Source: Chitinophaga jiangningensis (GTDB taxonomy: Bacteria > Bacteroidota > Bacteroidia > Chitinophagales > Chitinophagaceae). Taken from it: DNA of 64,000 nucleotides. The DNA is taken from NCBI RefSeq assembly GCF_900142605.1, contig NZ_FRBL01000009.1:372001-436000 (forward strand). Direction: 5' to 3'. The notes under the pieces are model-generated. The model was not told the origin of the DNA. It worked only from the letters and a program-made list of their open reading frames with translations, and ran no database searches. The translations under genes and the position numbers were made by a program. This document shows positions 37,451 to 46,384 of this stretch, in pieces. The number at the start of each line of letters is the position of its first letter. Position 1 is the first letter of the stretch.

Positions 37451-40400
37451 ATGAAAAGATTACTATTACTATTGCTATTATTTTTCGTGTATTCGGTAGC
37501 GTTATGCCAAAATACCGTTTATGTAAATGCGAATGTCCCCAAAAGTGGTGATGGAAAGTCGTGGGCCGGGGCTTATCAAACCTTAAAGGAAGCGATGCTG
37601 GAGGCTAATAAGGGTACGCAGACCAGCATTTACCTGGCGCAGGGCACCTACAGGTCCGACACAAACATTCAGGGCTATACCGATCCTCATTTTCGCATTT
37701 TTACTTTTAATAAATCTGTGAGTTTATACGGAGGTTTCCCACCTACAGGCAATCCCGGAATGGCTGACCGCAATCCTGCATTATACCCGACAATATTATC
37801 CGCAGATGTTAACAATACACCGGCTGACCCTTCGGATAATTCACTGGGTCTGTTGCTTTTCATAGGGAATAATAAGGATACTCTCGATGGACTAACGATC
37901 TCGGATGTAATGCCATATAATAGTTCATTTTATTACCCGGTGACGGTGGCCACTGGAGGCGACCTAACGATGAACAATGTGATACTCCGCAACAATCATA
38001 CAGGAGCGATTTCTATAAATCAGGGTAAACTCAAAGCTACCAATCTTACGGTGATTGACAATACTGGATTTATTGCCTTGCTCGATTTTTACAAGAGCGA
38101 AGTAACCGTTTCCAATTCATTAATAGCGCGAAACAACGCCAATATACTGTTAGGTTGCAGTAACAATAGTAGTAATACTACCGGAACTTACAGTTACAGT
38201 AATATCACGATGGCAGATAATATTGCGGCGGCAGGCGTTTATAGTTTAAACCTCCTGAACAGAACGGTAAATTGTATTTATTATAATAACGTGTCTCCCA
38301 ACACCGGCCAGATGAGCGAATGGATGGGAACAAACCCTAATTCCGTGTTCAGCAATTGCATTACGCAGTATGCTGCGAGTAACCCCGGGAAAAAAATTTT
38401 CCAGGGAGATCCACTTTTTAAGAATGCAGTTGCAGGCGATTATTCTTTACAGGCCGGCTCCCCCGCCATAGATCAGGGAAGCAGTGCTGAATATGCGCCG
38501 GGATTGGTATCACCGTCCATTAGTGGTATTCGCAAAGACCTGGCGGGAAATGCCCGGTTTATCGGCAATGCGGTAGACATTGGGGCCTATGAAGTACAGG
38601 GGCCGCCGGTTACAGGTAGCTGGGCATTAAAGGATCCGGTGCTTACACGAAACCAGGTGGTTACTTACCAGCTCAGTTTCGACTATGATGTGCTGAAGTT
38701 GGTACCTTCCAATTTTACTGTCCACAACGGGAGTATTGTGGGTATTACCAAAATTAACAACCGGCAGTTTGAGATTGGGATAATGGCGGCTACCGTGGAT
38801 AGTGTGCGTATAACGATGGAGAACAGCGATAGCACCTTCAGCAATTTCGGGGGGCTACCCAATGTAAGCATGGCTTGCCTGCCGGATTACATTGCTCCGG
38901 TGGTTAACGCGAACGATACTACCCTGCTGGCTGATATTCATAATGCGCCGGTTGCTATTGTGAATCAATTTTATTCTGTCAGTGATAATCATACGGTAAC
39001 GGCTAAACTGGCTGTACAGGTAGCTCCCATTACAGTTTCCTGGCCGGGGCAGGATGTAAATGTAACTGCGACAGACGAGGCGGGTAACATTACGCAGCAG
39101 TCGTTCCGGGTTACCCTGAGAACTTTGGAGGCAGATGCGGTTCAAACCGTACTGCCAACGGTGCATGTGCCTTTTGGGGGAAGCATACCTGCGGGAGCTT
39201 TACCATCTCCCTTAACCATACATACAACAGACGGGCAGGTGGCTGATTTTCCGGTCAGCTGGGAGGTGAATAGCTTCAATAACAGGCAGGCAGGTACTTA
39301 CCAGTTGCCGGGTAAGCTTACCTTACCTGACTGGGTAAGTGTACCGGCGGGTATGTTGCCTGTAATAACCTGTGTTGTGGAGAAGAGAAGAGATAGCACC
39401 ATTAGCGCGCCAGCGTCCCTGAACGTTTCCTTCGGCACAGCGTTCACGGCATTGGCATTGCCGCAGGTGGCAGTGGCGTATACTGATGGTGCTGTGGTTA
39501 ATGTGCCCGTGCAATGGAATGCCGGCAGCTATGACGGGAATAGGCCGGGAACATATACGCTTACCGGTACCTTGCAACCGGATGCAAACAGTATCCTGCG
39601 TGATTCAGTGGCGCGTGTAACCGTTACGGTTAACAAAGGGCAGCAGGTGCTGACGGTAACGCCGGTGGCGGATAAACTGATTGGTGATCCGGCGTTTGCG
39701 CTGCAGGGCAGTTCTTCTGCAGGGCTTCCTGTTAGCTGGACTTCCGACAACCCGCAGGTGATAGCGCTTAATGGCAACACTGCTATTGTTGGCCAGCCGG
39801 GAACGGCGGTTATTACCCTGACTCAGCCGGGTGACTCACAATATGAAGCGGCGGTGCCCGTGAAGCTGAGCATAACCGTGAAGGATATACCGGCCCCGGT
39901 GATTAGTGCCAGGGGAAACATGAATTTTTGCGAAGGAGATAAGGTGACGCTGGCTACTACATCTCCCGGAAAATATCAATGGTACCTGGATGGACAAGCC
40001 ATAGGAGAAGCCGCCGGTAATACACTGGAAGTGAGTAAGAGCGGGCAGTACAGCCTACAAACGACACATCCGAACGGCTATACGAATGCAAGCAATACCA
40101 TTAGCATTACTGTCTATGCCCTACCGGCGATTGAGATACAGCCTGTAACGGCGTCCATCAGCAAAGGCTTTACCGTGCAGCTGCATGCCAGTGGTGGCGA
40201 TACTTACCAGTGGGCGCCGGCTGATGGATTGAGCAATGCCGGCATTGCCGATCCGGTGGCTCGCCCGGCGGTGACTACGACTTACACCGTCACTGGAATG
40301 AGTCAGTATGGCTGCTCCGCGCAGGCACAGGTCACCGTTACCGTCAAAGAGGATGACATCGTGCAACCCACCAACATTCTCACTCCTAACGGCGACGGCA

Positions 40401-40609
40401 TCAACGACCGGTGGGTGGTGCAAAACCTGGATATGTACCCGGACAACGAGGTGAAGATCTTTGACCGCAGCGGGCGTATGGTGTACCGGCAGTTGCACTA
40501 CGCCAACACCTGGACGGGCGATTCCCTGGCTGAAGGCACGTATTATTATGTGCTGACGTTTGGTCCGAGAGGTAAGGTGGTGAAAGGATATATCACCATT
40601 CTGCGATAG
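37451..40609 (+). CDS. Large surface protein: beta-helix, Ig-like repeats and CHU_C (T9SS type B) sorting domain
   Basis: Exported protein of about 1050 residues. The start at 37451 (MKRLLLLL) gives a clean signal peptide; in-frame ATGs at 37412 and 37445 are alternatives. The N-terminal ~370 residues look like a right-handed parallel beta-helix ('NTVYVNANVPKSGDGKSWAGAYQTL', repeated short strands, 'DIGAYE' at its end). Repeated Ig-like domains follow (about 550-860), then an Ig/PKD-like segment ('FCEGDKVTLATTS', 'YQWAPADGLS') and the gliding-motility C-terminal domain beginning 'PTNILTPNGDGINDRW'. The last is the sorting signal for the type IX system. Probably an adhesin; ligand unknown. Confidence 0.88.
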   Translation: MKRLLLLLLLFFVYSVALCQNTVYVNANVPKSGDGKSWAGAYQTLKEAMLEANKGTQTSIYLAQGTYRSDTNIQGYTDPHFRIFTFNKSVSLYGGFPPTGNPGMADRNPALYPTILSADVNNTPADPSDNSLGLLLFIGNNKDTLDGLTISDVMPYNSSFYYPVTVATGGDLTMNNVILRNNHTGAISINQGKLKATNLTVIDNTGFIALLDFYKSEVTVSNSLIARNNANILLGCSNNSSNTTGTYSYSNITMADNIAAAGVYSLNLLNRTVNCIYYNNVSPNTGQMSEWMGTNPNSVFSNCITQYAASNPGKKIFQGDPLFKNAVAGDYSLQAGSPAIDQGSSAEYAPGLVSPSISGIRKDLAGNARFIGNAVDIGAYEVQGPPVTGSWALKDPVLTRNQVVTYQLSFDYDVLKLVPSNFTVHNGSIVGITKINNRQFEIGIMAATVDSVRITMENSDSTFSNFGGLPNVSMACLPDYIAPVVNANDTTLLADIHNAPVAIVNQFYSVSDNHTVTAKLAVQVAPITVSWPGQDVNVTATDEAGNITQQSFRVTLRTLEADAVQTVLPTVHVPFGGSIPAGALPSPLTIHTTDGQVADFPVSWEVNSFNNRQAGTYQLPGKLTLPDWVSVPAGMLPVITCVVEKRRDSTISAPASLNVSFGTAFTALALPQVAVAYTDGAVVNVPVQWNAGSYDGNRPGTYTLTGTLQPDANSILRDSVARVTVTVNKGQQVLTVTPVADKLIGDPAFALQGSSSAGLPVSWTSDNPQVIALNGNTAIVGQPGTAVITLTQPGDSQYEAAVPVKLSITVKDIPAPVISARGNMNFCEGDKVTLATTSPGKYQWYLDGQAIGEAAGNTLEVSKSGQYSLQTTHPNGYTNASNTISITVYALPAIEIQPVTASISKGFTVQLHASGGDTYQWAPADGLSNAGIADPVARPAVTTTYTVTGMSQYGCSAQAQVTVTVKEDDIVQPTNILTPNGDGINDRWVVQNLDMYPDNEVKIFDRSGRMVYRQLHYANTWTGDSLAEGTYYYVLTFGPRGKVVKGYITILR

Positions 40610-40633
40610 CTTATAAAAAAAATGGTATATAAT

Positions 40634-40663
40634 TTTGTAAAAATCAAAAAATTGCTACTTTTG
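40634..40663 (+). promoter_or_regulatory. Promoter of the tRNA-Pro gene
   Basis: TTTG (40634-40637), 18-base spacer, TACTTTTG (40656-40663): full match to the Bacteroidota -33/-7 pattern, 20 bases before the tRNA. Confidence 0.75.
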
Positions 40664-40683
40664 CATCCCTTGACACCGGAGTT

Positions 40684-40757
40684 CGGGACGTAGCGCAGCC
40701 CGGTAGCGCACTAGCATGGGGTGCTAGGGGTCGCAAGTTCGAATCTTGTCGTCCCGA
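40684..40757 (+). tRNA. tRNA-Pro, anticodon GGG
   Basis: 74 bases. Acceptor stem CGGGACG/CGTCCCG, D arm GCGC...GCGC, anticodon stem CTAGC/GCTAG with loop ATGGGGT (anticodon GGG), T arm with TTCGAAT. CCA is not encoded. Its 3' end is a candidate integration site for the AT-rich DNA that follows. Confidence 0.95.
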
Positions 40758-40762
40758 CTTAA
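40746..40762 (+). other. Candidate attachment site, left copy
   Basis: TTGTCGTCCCGACTTAA at the tRNA-Pro 3' end; 15 of 17 bases recur at 44305-44321 (TTGCCGTTCCGACTTAA), enclosing the Septu-like genes. No integrase lies between, so an old or mobilised-in-trans insertion is inferred. Confidence 0.4.
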
Positions 40763-40802
40763 AGCCGAATTATTCTGTAACGCTTTGTTACGGAATAGGC
40801 CG

Positions 40803-40838
40803 AAAAGCCCGCAGATACAATATCTGCGGGCTTTTTCA
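40803..40838 (+). terminator. Terminator of the tRNA-Pro transcript
   Basis: Perfect stem AAAGCCCGCAGATA/TATCTGCGGGCTTT with CAA loop and T-run. A smaller hairpin, ATTCTGTAACG/CGTTACAGAAT-like, precedes it at about 40770-40793. Confidence 0.9.
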
Positions 40839-41074
40839 TTTTTTCCGCATATCAATTTATTTCATCGAATTTCAATGTATTTGCCGAGTAATCCCGTGAG
40901 TAAGAGGCTCCTAGATACAAAAATGTAGCAAGCGGAATAGTCTACAAAAACTTCATACAAATAAAGAAGATGCAGCAGATTTTGTTGATGCGGAAATAAC
41001 ATTTAAAATATAGTCGAAATTCAATATATTTAAAGCTTAAAACTAATATCCATTTTTCAAAAATCGCATTGAGA

Positions 41075-42229
41075 ATGCCCCTTCCTGAAATTTTTGCAAT
41101 CCCTAACGAATTATTAGAAAGAAAACGTACTGAAGATGATATATCTATCTTGATTGGAGAAAATGGTAGCGGGAAAAGTTCACTTCTTAATCACATAGCA
41201 CGAGAATACATTGATTCAAATATACAAGTGATAGCTATTGCGAACACTGTTCATGACAAATTCAATATAAAAAATAAAAGATTTTATTCACTAAAAGCGT
41301 CTGAAGGTAAAAGCATAGTACGAAAAGCACTTGTAAACTGCTTAGCAGTCGTAGCAAGAGATGATATGAAAAGGCTTGGTAGTATAGGTAAAACTCTTGT
41401 ATATGTTGGATTTTGGCCACTACTTGGTTTTAGACTCAGAGGATACGTATACAATGCTATTGAGAAGGTAAATCAGAATGAGGAATTAAGCCCGAAAGCT
41501 AAAGATGAAATCACTTATTGTTTAGAAGAATATCAAAGACAATTTGGACACAATGGCAAAACGGCAAAGGTTACGGTGGATGATAGAGAACTACTTCAAA
41601 TTCGAGATTCTTATTTACTGACATTATTTAAATATGAAGCCGACTTAAGAAAACACAAGATAATTACACGAGTAGAATTTTTCTTATATAGGAAAGACGA
41701 AACAATACCACTTAGCAGAGCTAGTTCAGGGGAGCTAACAATGATTACTTCATTACTTTACATTACTGGAATTATCAATCATGACTCAGTAATACTAATT
41801 GATGAACCAGAAAACAGTCTGCATCCTAAATGGCAGGTTGAATATATTAAGTATATAAGTGAGCTTTTTTACTTGTATCAACCCAAAATAATAATTGCTA
41901 CTCATTCTCCTCTACTAATTAATAGTACTGAACTATATTCTAATTCAATCAAAATTTATAAAGGTGATAAAGGGATATTTTCACCTCATTATAATGATTC
42001 CAACAATGTTGAAGAAATTTACCAAGAATATTTTGATGTCATTACACCTGAAAATAGATACTTATCTGAGTTATTAGTAAAAAGATTGAATGAATTAGCA
42101 GATGGTACCATTTCACTATCTGACTTCGAATCTATAATCCATGAAATCTCCTTAAGTTCTTATGACGAAAAACAAAAAGAGGTCTTGAATGGAATACTTG
42201 CTATGGGGAGGAAAATTAAAAAAGTATAA
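41075..42229 (+). CDS. AAA/ABC-type ATPase of a Septu-like (PtuA-like) pair
   Basis: 384 residues from the ATG at 41075 (an in-frame TTG at 41069 is also possible). Walker A GENGSGKS (28-35), ABC-like signature 'SRASSGE' (214-220), Walker B 'ILIDEPE' (240-246) and switch His in 'IIIATHSP' (H277) define an AAA_15/AAA_21 (SMC/OLD-like) ATPase. There is no TOPRIM domain, so it is not an OLD nuclease. It is followed after 6 bases by an HNH nuclease gene, the arrangement of Septu PtuA-PtuB antiphage systems. The gene is AT-rich compared with the flanking chromosome and lies just past a tRNA, fitting horizontal transfer. Assignment to Septu is inference. Confidence 0.8.
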   Translation: MPLPEIFAIPNELLERKRTEDDISILIGENGSGKSSLLNHIAREYIDSNIQVIAIANTVHDKFNIKNKRFYSLKASEGKSIVRKALVNCLAVVARDDMKRLGSIGKTLVYVGFWPLLGFRLRGYVYNAIEKVNQNEELSPKAKDEITYCLEEYQRQFGHNGKTAKVTVDDRELLQIRDSYLLTLFKYEADLRKHKIITRVEFFLYRKDETIPLSRASSGELTMITSLLYITGIINHDSVILIDEPENSLHPKWQVEYIKYISELFYLYQPKIIIATHSPLLINSTELYSNSIKIYKGDKGIFSPHYNDSNNVEEIYQEYFDVITPENRYLSELLVKRLNELADGTISLSDFESIIHEISLSSYDEKQKEVLNGILAMGRKIKKV

Positions 42230-42235
42230 ATATCA

Positions 42236-42841
42236 ATGCCACTAACTGCAGAAGATAGGCTTGTAATACAAGCTGCTATAGAACTAGGCGGTAACATTTG
42301 GGAGAATGATTTACTGAAAGACATTAAGAGAAAAATCAAAGATCATTGCCTTACAACAACATCATATCAATGCTGCTACTGCAGGACTGATTTCACAGAT
42401 GAATTTAGAATGGTAATGGACATCGAGCATATATTACCTAAATCAATTTTTAGTGACTTTATGTTTGATGTATTTAATCTAAGTGTATCGTGCAAACGGT
42501 GTAACATGAGAATTAAAAAAGAAAGAACAGATTTTCTCCAAGATATAAATCAGGTTCGCCTTAGCCCTATAGACCCCGATCAGTACCTTATTAGCCATCC
42601 AAACCTAGAAGACTATTTTCAACACTGCGAATACTTTTCATCTACTCACAATGGAAAAAAGTACATTAAATACGTTCCACTTACCGATAAAGGGGTTTTT
42701 ACTTATACATATTTTGAATTAGAAAGAAAGGAAATTGAATGCTTAAGTGAAAATCAAGGGGTACGGATAGCCGAAAATGAGATTTCTGAGAATATTCCAA
42801 TAGACCTAACAAATGAAATTCGACAATTATTAAATAGGTGA
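42236..42841 (+). CDS. HNH endonuclease of a Septu-like (PtuB-like) pair
   Basis: 201 residues. HNH site: C46-x2-C49 ('CCYCRTDF'), 'DIEHILPK' with H65, N81 in 'FNLSVSCKRCN', and C86-x2-C89 followed by N90; the four Cys should bind structural zinc and H65 should be the general base. The C-terminal ~100 residues are not recognised. Probably cotranscribed with the ATPase, which would gate the nuclease on phage infection as in Septu. No reverse transcriptase or retron RNA gene was seen nearby, so it is not a retron-type version. Confidence 0.8.
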   Translation: MPLTAEDRLVIQAAIELGGNIWENDLLKDIKRKIKDHCLTTTSYQCCYCRTDFTDEFRMVMDIEHILPKSIFSDFMFDVFNLSVSCKRCNMRIKKERTDFLQDINQVRLSPIDPDQYLISHPNLEDYFQHCEYFSSTHNGKKYIKYVPLTDKGVFTYTYFELERKEIECLSENQGVRIAENEISENIPIDLTNEIRQLLNR

Positions 42842-43114
42842 GAAGATTAGGAAAGACAAATATAAGGTCACTCATCTCTATTATTATCTTTCATTAAGGC
42901 ATCAAGCTAGTAATATACTAATTAAATTATACAGTTTATGAGATAGGCTTACAGGTGCTTAGCTTTTCCCAATTTCGCCGCCAGGAATCGATCACCAGGG
43001 GATATTTTTTGTGGAATTGTTCTTTATTGTCAATAAAACTGTTTAAAGGTCTTATTTTTTTAACCTTGTAGACAGTTTATTTTAAAGTCTCAGAACTCAA
43101 ATGAACGAATGAAA
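42842..43114. other. AT-rich spacer, nothing recognised
   Basis: No ORF with coding character, no clear terminator hairpin for either converging gene. Confidence 0.4.
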
Positions 43115-43753
43115 TTACTTCTTTATAACACGGATTATGATATTACCAATCCTGTCTGCTTCTATATCAATGTATCCATATTCTATCCCATCTTTCATTA
43201 CTTCAATTTCTCCAGATTGTAGATCTTTCATCGAAACTGCAATGAGTGTTTGTCCGAATGTATCGGTCCTCCCGATAAAAATATGGTTATAGAATACTTC
43301 GACATTGGATTGGGGAGTTCTTAAGGAATCAAGTACTGTAACTTTCTTCTTTTCATAAAGAGCTGGTATATTTAGAATTTTAGAGCTATCGCTAAGCATT
43401 TCTCTTAATAAGCCATTATCATCTGCAATTAATTTCAGCGACAACAAGAATCTAAGATTTTCAATACTTTTAAATCTATCATTTGTTTCAATTGCCCTTA
43501 GAATTAGGGACGACTTTAGCTTTTCCCTTTCTAAATCCCGTTCATTGGAATGTTGAATTACAGAATTCAATAAGGAACCTATTATACCTAATAAGCCAGC
43601 TATAACTGCGATTAAATAAGATTGACTAATCCTATATTTTGACTTTATCGCATCACGCTTTATTTTAATTTCAATTTCTTGGAGCTGGATTTCATGTTCA
43701 ATTTTCTTTATCTCCAACTCCTCTAACCGGTTGGTTGGTGGTTGATCTTGCAT
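43115..43753 (-). CDS. Coiled-coil membrane protein of the tRNA-adjacent island
   Basis: 212 residues. N-terminal heptad-rich coiled coil (about 9-40; 'LEELEIKKIEHEIQLQEIEI'), one membrane segment (about 46-66), a second charged helix and a C-terminal beta-rich domain of about 75 residues ('NVEVFYNHIFIGRTDTFGQTLIAV'), which resembles a carboxypeptidase-regulatory-like or Ig-like small barrel. AT-rich like the Septu-like pair but on the opposite strand. Not recognised; it could be a cargo gene or an accessory envelope component. Confidence 0.6.
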   Translation of the reverse strand: MQDQPPTNRLEELEIKKIEHEIQLQEIEIKIKRDAIKSKYRISQSYLIAVIAGLLGIIGSLLNSVIQHSNERDLEREKLKSSLILRAIETNDRFKSIENLRFLLSLKLIADDNGLLREMLSDSSKILNIPALYEKKKVTVLDSLRTPQSNVEVFYNHIFIGRTDTFGQTLIAVSMKDLQSGEIEVMKDGIEYGYIDIEADRIGNIIIRVIKK

Positions 43754-44370
43754 AGTATAGAAATGTATAAACTGAATGAATGATCATTTTATATATTGCA
43801 TATTATCCTTTACAAATTATCAAGAATAAAAAATATCAAATACTCATTGATAACGATTTATTTTCCTGATGCGGAGACCAACCCATCAATATTTCCATTA
43901 AATATTCCATGTTGTCACAAATCTCTTCTATAGTTATTATATGCATTTGATTCCATTGAAATTGCCCTCCAAGATATAGGACAAACTTCTCTTCAACAAA
44001 CATTATCTTCTCAGCTGACAAGGAAACAAATTAGACCATAAATCCAAATACAAAATAATACTTTCTATTGCATTAAACAAAAACCATATACAATAACATA
44101 AATAGCAATCGGATTAAATCGAAACTTGAAATATCCTTATCTTTCAAAATTATCAAGAGGTGAGCTAATCTTTTGGGTATTATTTTATACAACTTTGACC
44201 TTGCATTCAAAACTTTAGGCTCAGTAGGTTCAATCCCATGAGCAGATACGAAGTTCTTTTAACAACGCATTAAATCAAATAAATTACGATATCGAGGCGT
44301 CGCATTGCCGTTCCGACTTAATTAAGGGCCTTCCTTTTAGTAAGGCTCTTTTCATTAAATCTTATTTAAG
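43754..44370. other. AT-rich region, mostly non-coding
   Basis: A 61-codon minus-strand ORF (43836-44021) is the only sizeable frame; it has no recognisable features and is doubtful. The right candidate attachment site (44305-44321) and a following hairpin (about 44324-44349, GGGCCTT/AAGGCTC, then TTTT) lie at the end. Confidence 0.4.
44305..44321 (+). other. Candidate attachment site, right copy (tRNA 3'-end relic)
   Basis: TTGCCGTTCCGACTTAA, 15/17 identical to the tRNA-Pro 3' end at 40746-40762, followed like the tRNA by a terminator-type hairpin. May be an attR scar or the remnant of a second tRNA gene. Confidence 0.4.
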
Positions 44371-44397
44371 ATGAAGAAACTCCTTGATGCCTTGTAA
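44371..44397 (+). CDS. MKKLLDAL micro-ORF, copy 3 (relic locus)
   Basis: ATG at 44371, eight codons, TAA. It encodes the same MKKLLDAL peptide as the micro-ORFs at 49109 and 51715 with four synonymous changes relative to the 49109 copy. Downstream, the hairpin and GTG start seen in the other copies are lost; a frame with weak resemblance to the Cys/His-rich protein ('TPQKLSYAL' against 'TTHRRTYNL') runs on after an in-frame TAG. Probably a decayed copy. Confidence 0.45.
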   Translation: MKKLLDAL

Positions 44398-44651
44398 CAC
44401 AAATTTGATTGGCAAGAACATTAGTATTATATAGGCAATACTCCACAAAAATTATCCTATGCTTTGTTACTATGTCACCACAACAAGTGGCTTAAGTTAA
44501 ATGTCTTGATAATGTACAAAACTCACTGTAAAGTCGATTTCATCTCACGGACAGATGTTGAGTGGTAATGTTTATTAACTGTTTCATCACCTTTAAAATA
44601 ATTCTAATTCTCGACCTCCCTTTTCGACAGTTTTTACCTGAAGGCAGCCAG

Positions 44652-45542
44652 TTATGCACTAACTTCTAACTTATACCCCCTACCCCGTTTCACCACAATT
44701 TTAACCTTCGGATCTGACTCCAGCTTTTTCCTGAGTTTTGAAATAAACATATCAAGACTGCGGCCCACAATAACCCCTTCATCTTCCCATATTTCTTTCT
44801 GCAATCGGGTCCGTTCAATTGTCTCGTTTGGGGACAATGCGAAAATATGCAGTACCCGCGCTTCCGTAGCAGTGAGGTCTATAGTCGTTTCGTTTATTAT
44901 CAACTTGCGGGCGACTGCATCGAACAACATTGCACCTAAAGCGATCACACCAGTTTGCGGAGCCTCAGGAAGGATCGTTCGCGGCTTAAAAGACCTCAGG
45001 AAAATGAATGCAATGATGGCTAAAACCGACAAGCCACCCATGAGAGATACCTTTTTTACATTGTTTACATTCGCCGGTTTAAACTGAATGTCCACCAAAT
45101 AACAGGCGGAGGGTTGCTTTCTCCCTCTACATGCCAGGATGTTATCTCTTTTACCTGCTGAAATGGCAAACCCATAGGCAACACTGCCGTCGCTACAGTT
45201 TAGCACATTAACAATATAATCAGTTGCTAACCAATTGTTTGACAATGAGCGTTGCGTAATACTTATCAGGGAGTCGGGTTGAAAAGTAAAAGGATGCTCG
45301 AAGCTAATCTGGTATTCATGCTCTCCGATCTTTTTTACAGGAAGTACTCTGGATGTCCGGTCGCCAGACTGCAAAAGCAGTTCATGGCCTATCTGGCGGA
45401 GTAAAACTGTTCTTCTGGCGATGTCAAAATCGTCACTTCTTTTCATGCTAAATGCCAGGCAGACGATGAAGATACACGAAAGTAATATCAAACCAAACAG
45501 GTACTTCCGCCTTCCGGAAAGGAAATTCAGGCTTTCAGGCAT
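44652..45542 (-). CDS. Membrane-anchored winged-helix transcription regulator
   Basis: 296 residues: transmembrane segment about 12-32, an extracytoplasmic domain of about 130 residues, a second transmembrane segment about 165-183, then a C-terminal OmpR/PhoB-type winged helix (about 205-294; 'LTATEARVLHIFALSPNETIERTRLQKEIW', 'VGRSLDMFISKLRKKL', 'VVKRGRGYKLEV'). This is a one-component, ToxR-like arrangement in which a membrane sensor is fused to the DNA-binding domain. It is divergent from the exported protein at 45723, a plausible target. Signal unknown. Confidence 0.85.
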   Translation of the reverse strand: MPESLNFLSGRRKYLFGLILLSCIFIVCLAFSMKRSDDFDIARRTVLLRQIGHELLLQSGDRTSRVLPVKKIGEHEYQISFEHPFTFQPDSLISITQRSLSNNWLATDYIVNVLNCSDGSVAYGFAISAGKRDNILACRGRKQPSACYLVDIQFKPANVNNVKKVSLMGGLSVLAIIAFIFLRSFKPRTILPEAPQTGVIALGAMLFDAVARKLIINETTIDLTATEARVLHIFALSPNETIERTRLQKEIWEDEGVIVGRSLDMFISKLRKKLESDPKVKIVVKRGRGYKLEVSA

Positions 45543-45722
45543 ATGCTTTACGATTTATTTACAAAGGTTACATTTTTATTTACAATCCAGATTTCCTGGC
45601 TGAAAAGCAGGCAGTTAATTTCGTTGAAATCAAATTTTTACGATATGGAAAATAAAAAAGCTGCCTCAAACGGACCAGGTTTACCAGGAGATAAATCTAG
45701 GTTAATTAATCCGACAATAAAT

Positions 45723-46268
45723 ATGAAAAAAGCTATTTATGCGCTGATCTTACCGCTGGTGGTGATAAGCGGGTTGGTATTTGCTTACGACGATATCACA
45801 AAGGGGACTGCTAAAAAATCAACGCCGAAACCCCACACTGCTGAGGAAATAAAAGCAGAAAGGAAAAGATGGGAAACTACCCCTGCTGGTATAATGTTTA
45901 AACAATGGGAGGCTTCACCCGAAGGTAATAAAGTACTATCTGCTGCTGCTAAAATCGGTAAAGAGGTAAGAGATGCTGCTAACATGGAGGCTGTTGTCAC
46001 CTCCCTTACGCTGCCGCCAGGCTCACGGGTAGGCTTCGGCTTGATGGTGAGCATTAAGGGTAACGACTATATTCTTAGTTTTGGGGCCGAAAATGCTTAC
46101 AATGAATTTCAGCAACTGCACACCCTGAAGGTAAACGACAAGATAATTTTAAGAAGCCGCGGCGTATCCTACGCACCCAAGTATCCATATCCAATAGTAT
46201 TCGCTGATTATGTAGAACGAGATAGTAAAATAATTTATAAACGTGTGCCACACGGTGACGGCTGTTGA
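45723..46268 (+). CDS. Exported protein of unknown function
   Basis: 181 residues from the ATG at 45723, chosen because it opens a signal peptide (MKKAIYALILPLVVISG); an ATG at 45645 would add 26 polar residues. The mature part begins with a charged helical segment ('HTAEEIKAERKRWETTP') and ends in a beta-rich domain ('GSRVGFGLMVSIKGNDYIL', 'LKVNDKIILRSRGVSY'). No family recognised. Transcribed away from the membrane-anchored regulator at 45542. Confidence 0.6.
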   Translation: MKKAIYALILPLVVISGLVFAYDDITKGTAKKSTPKPHTAEEIKAERKRWETTPAGIMFKQWEASPEGNKVLSAAAKIGKEVRDAANMEAVVTSLTLPPGSRVGFGLMVSIKGNDYILSFGAENAYNEFQQLHTLKVNDKIILRSRGVSYAPKYPYPIVFADYVERDSKIIYKRVPHGDGC

Positions 46269-46311
46269 CACATGCTCAATTTTAGATCAGAAATGGATCA
46301 AACGGAAACAT

Positions 46312-46342
46312 ATGGCTACCCGGAAGATTTTTGGGTAGCCAT
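46312..46342. terminator. Terminator-like hairpin between convergent genes
   Basis: 10-bp perfect stem ATGGCTACCC/GGGTAGCCAT with an 11-base loop; only a weak T-run follows. Confidence 0.55.
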
Positions 46343-46384
46343 TCAAATTTAATTATATAATCGTGTGTCCTACATCTTCACAAC

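Noticed and set aside
41075..42229. OLD-family nuclease (Gabija-like)
   Set aside because: The ATPase ends after the ATP-binding half; no TOPRIM motif and no UvrD-like helicase gene nearby.
41075..42841. Retron-Septu system
   Set aside because: No reverse transcriptase gene or retron-like RNA was found around the ATPase/HNH pair.
43836..44021. 61-codon minus-strand ORF
   Set aside because: Lies in AT-rich non-coding-looking DNA, has no signal, motif or neighbour support; kept only as a remark.
44221..44250. Possible tRNA T-arm (GGTTCAATCCC)
   Set aside because: No acceptor or anticodon stem fits around it; only a local GCTCA/TGAGC hairpin is present.
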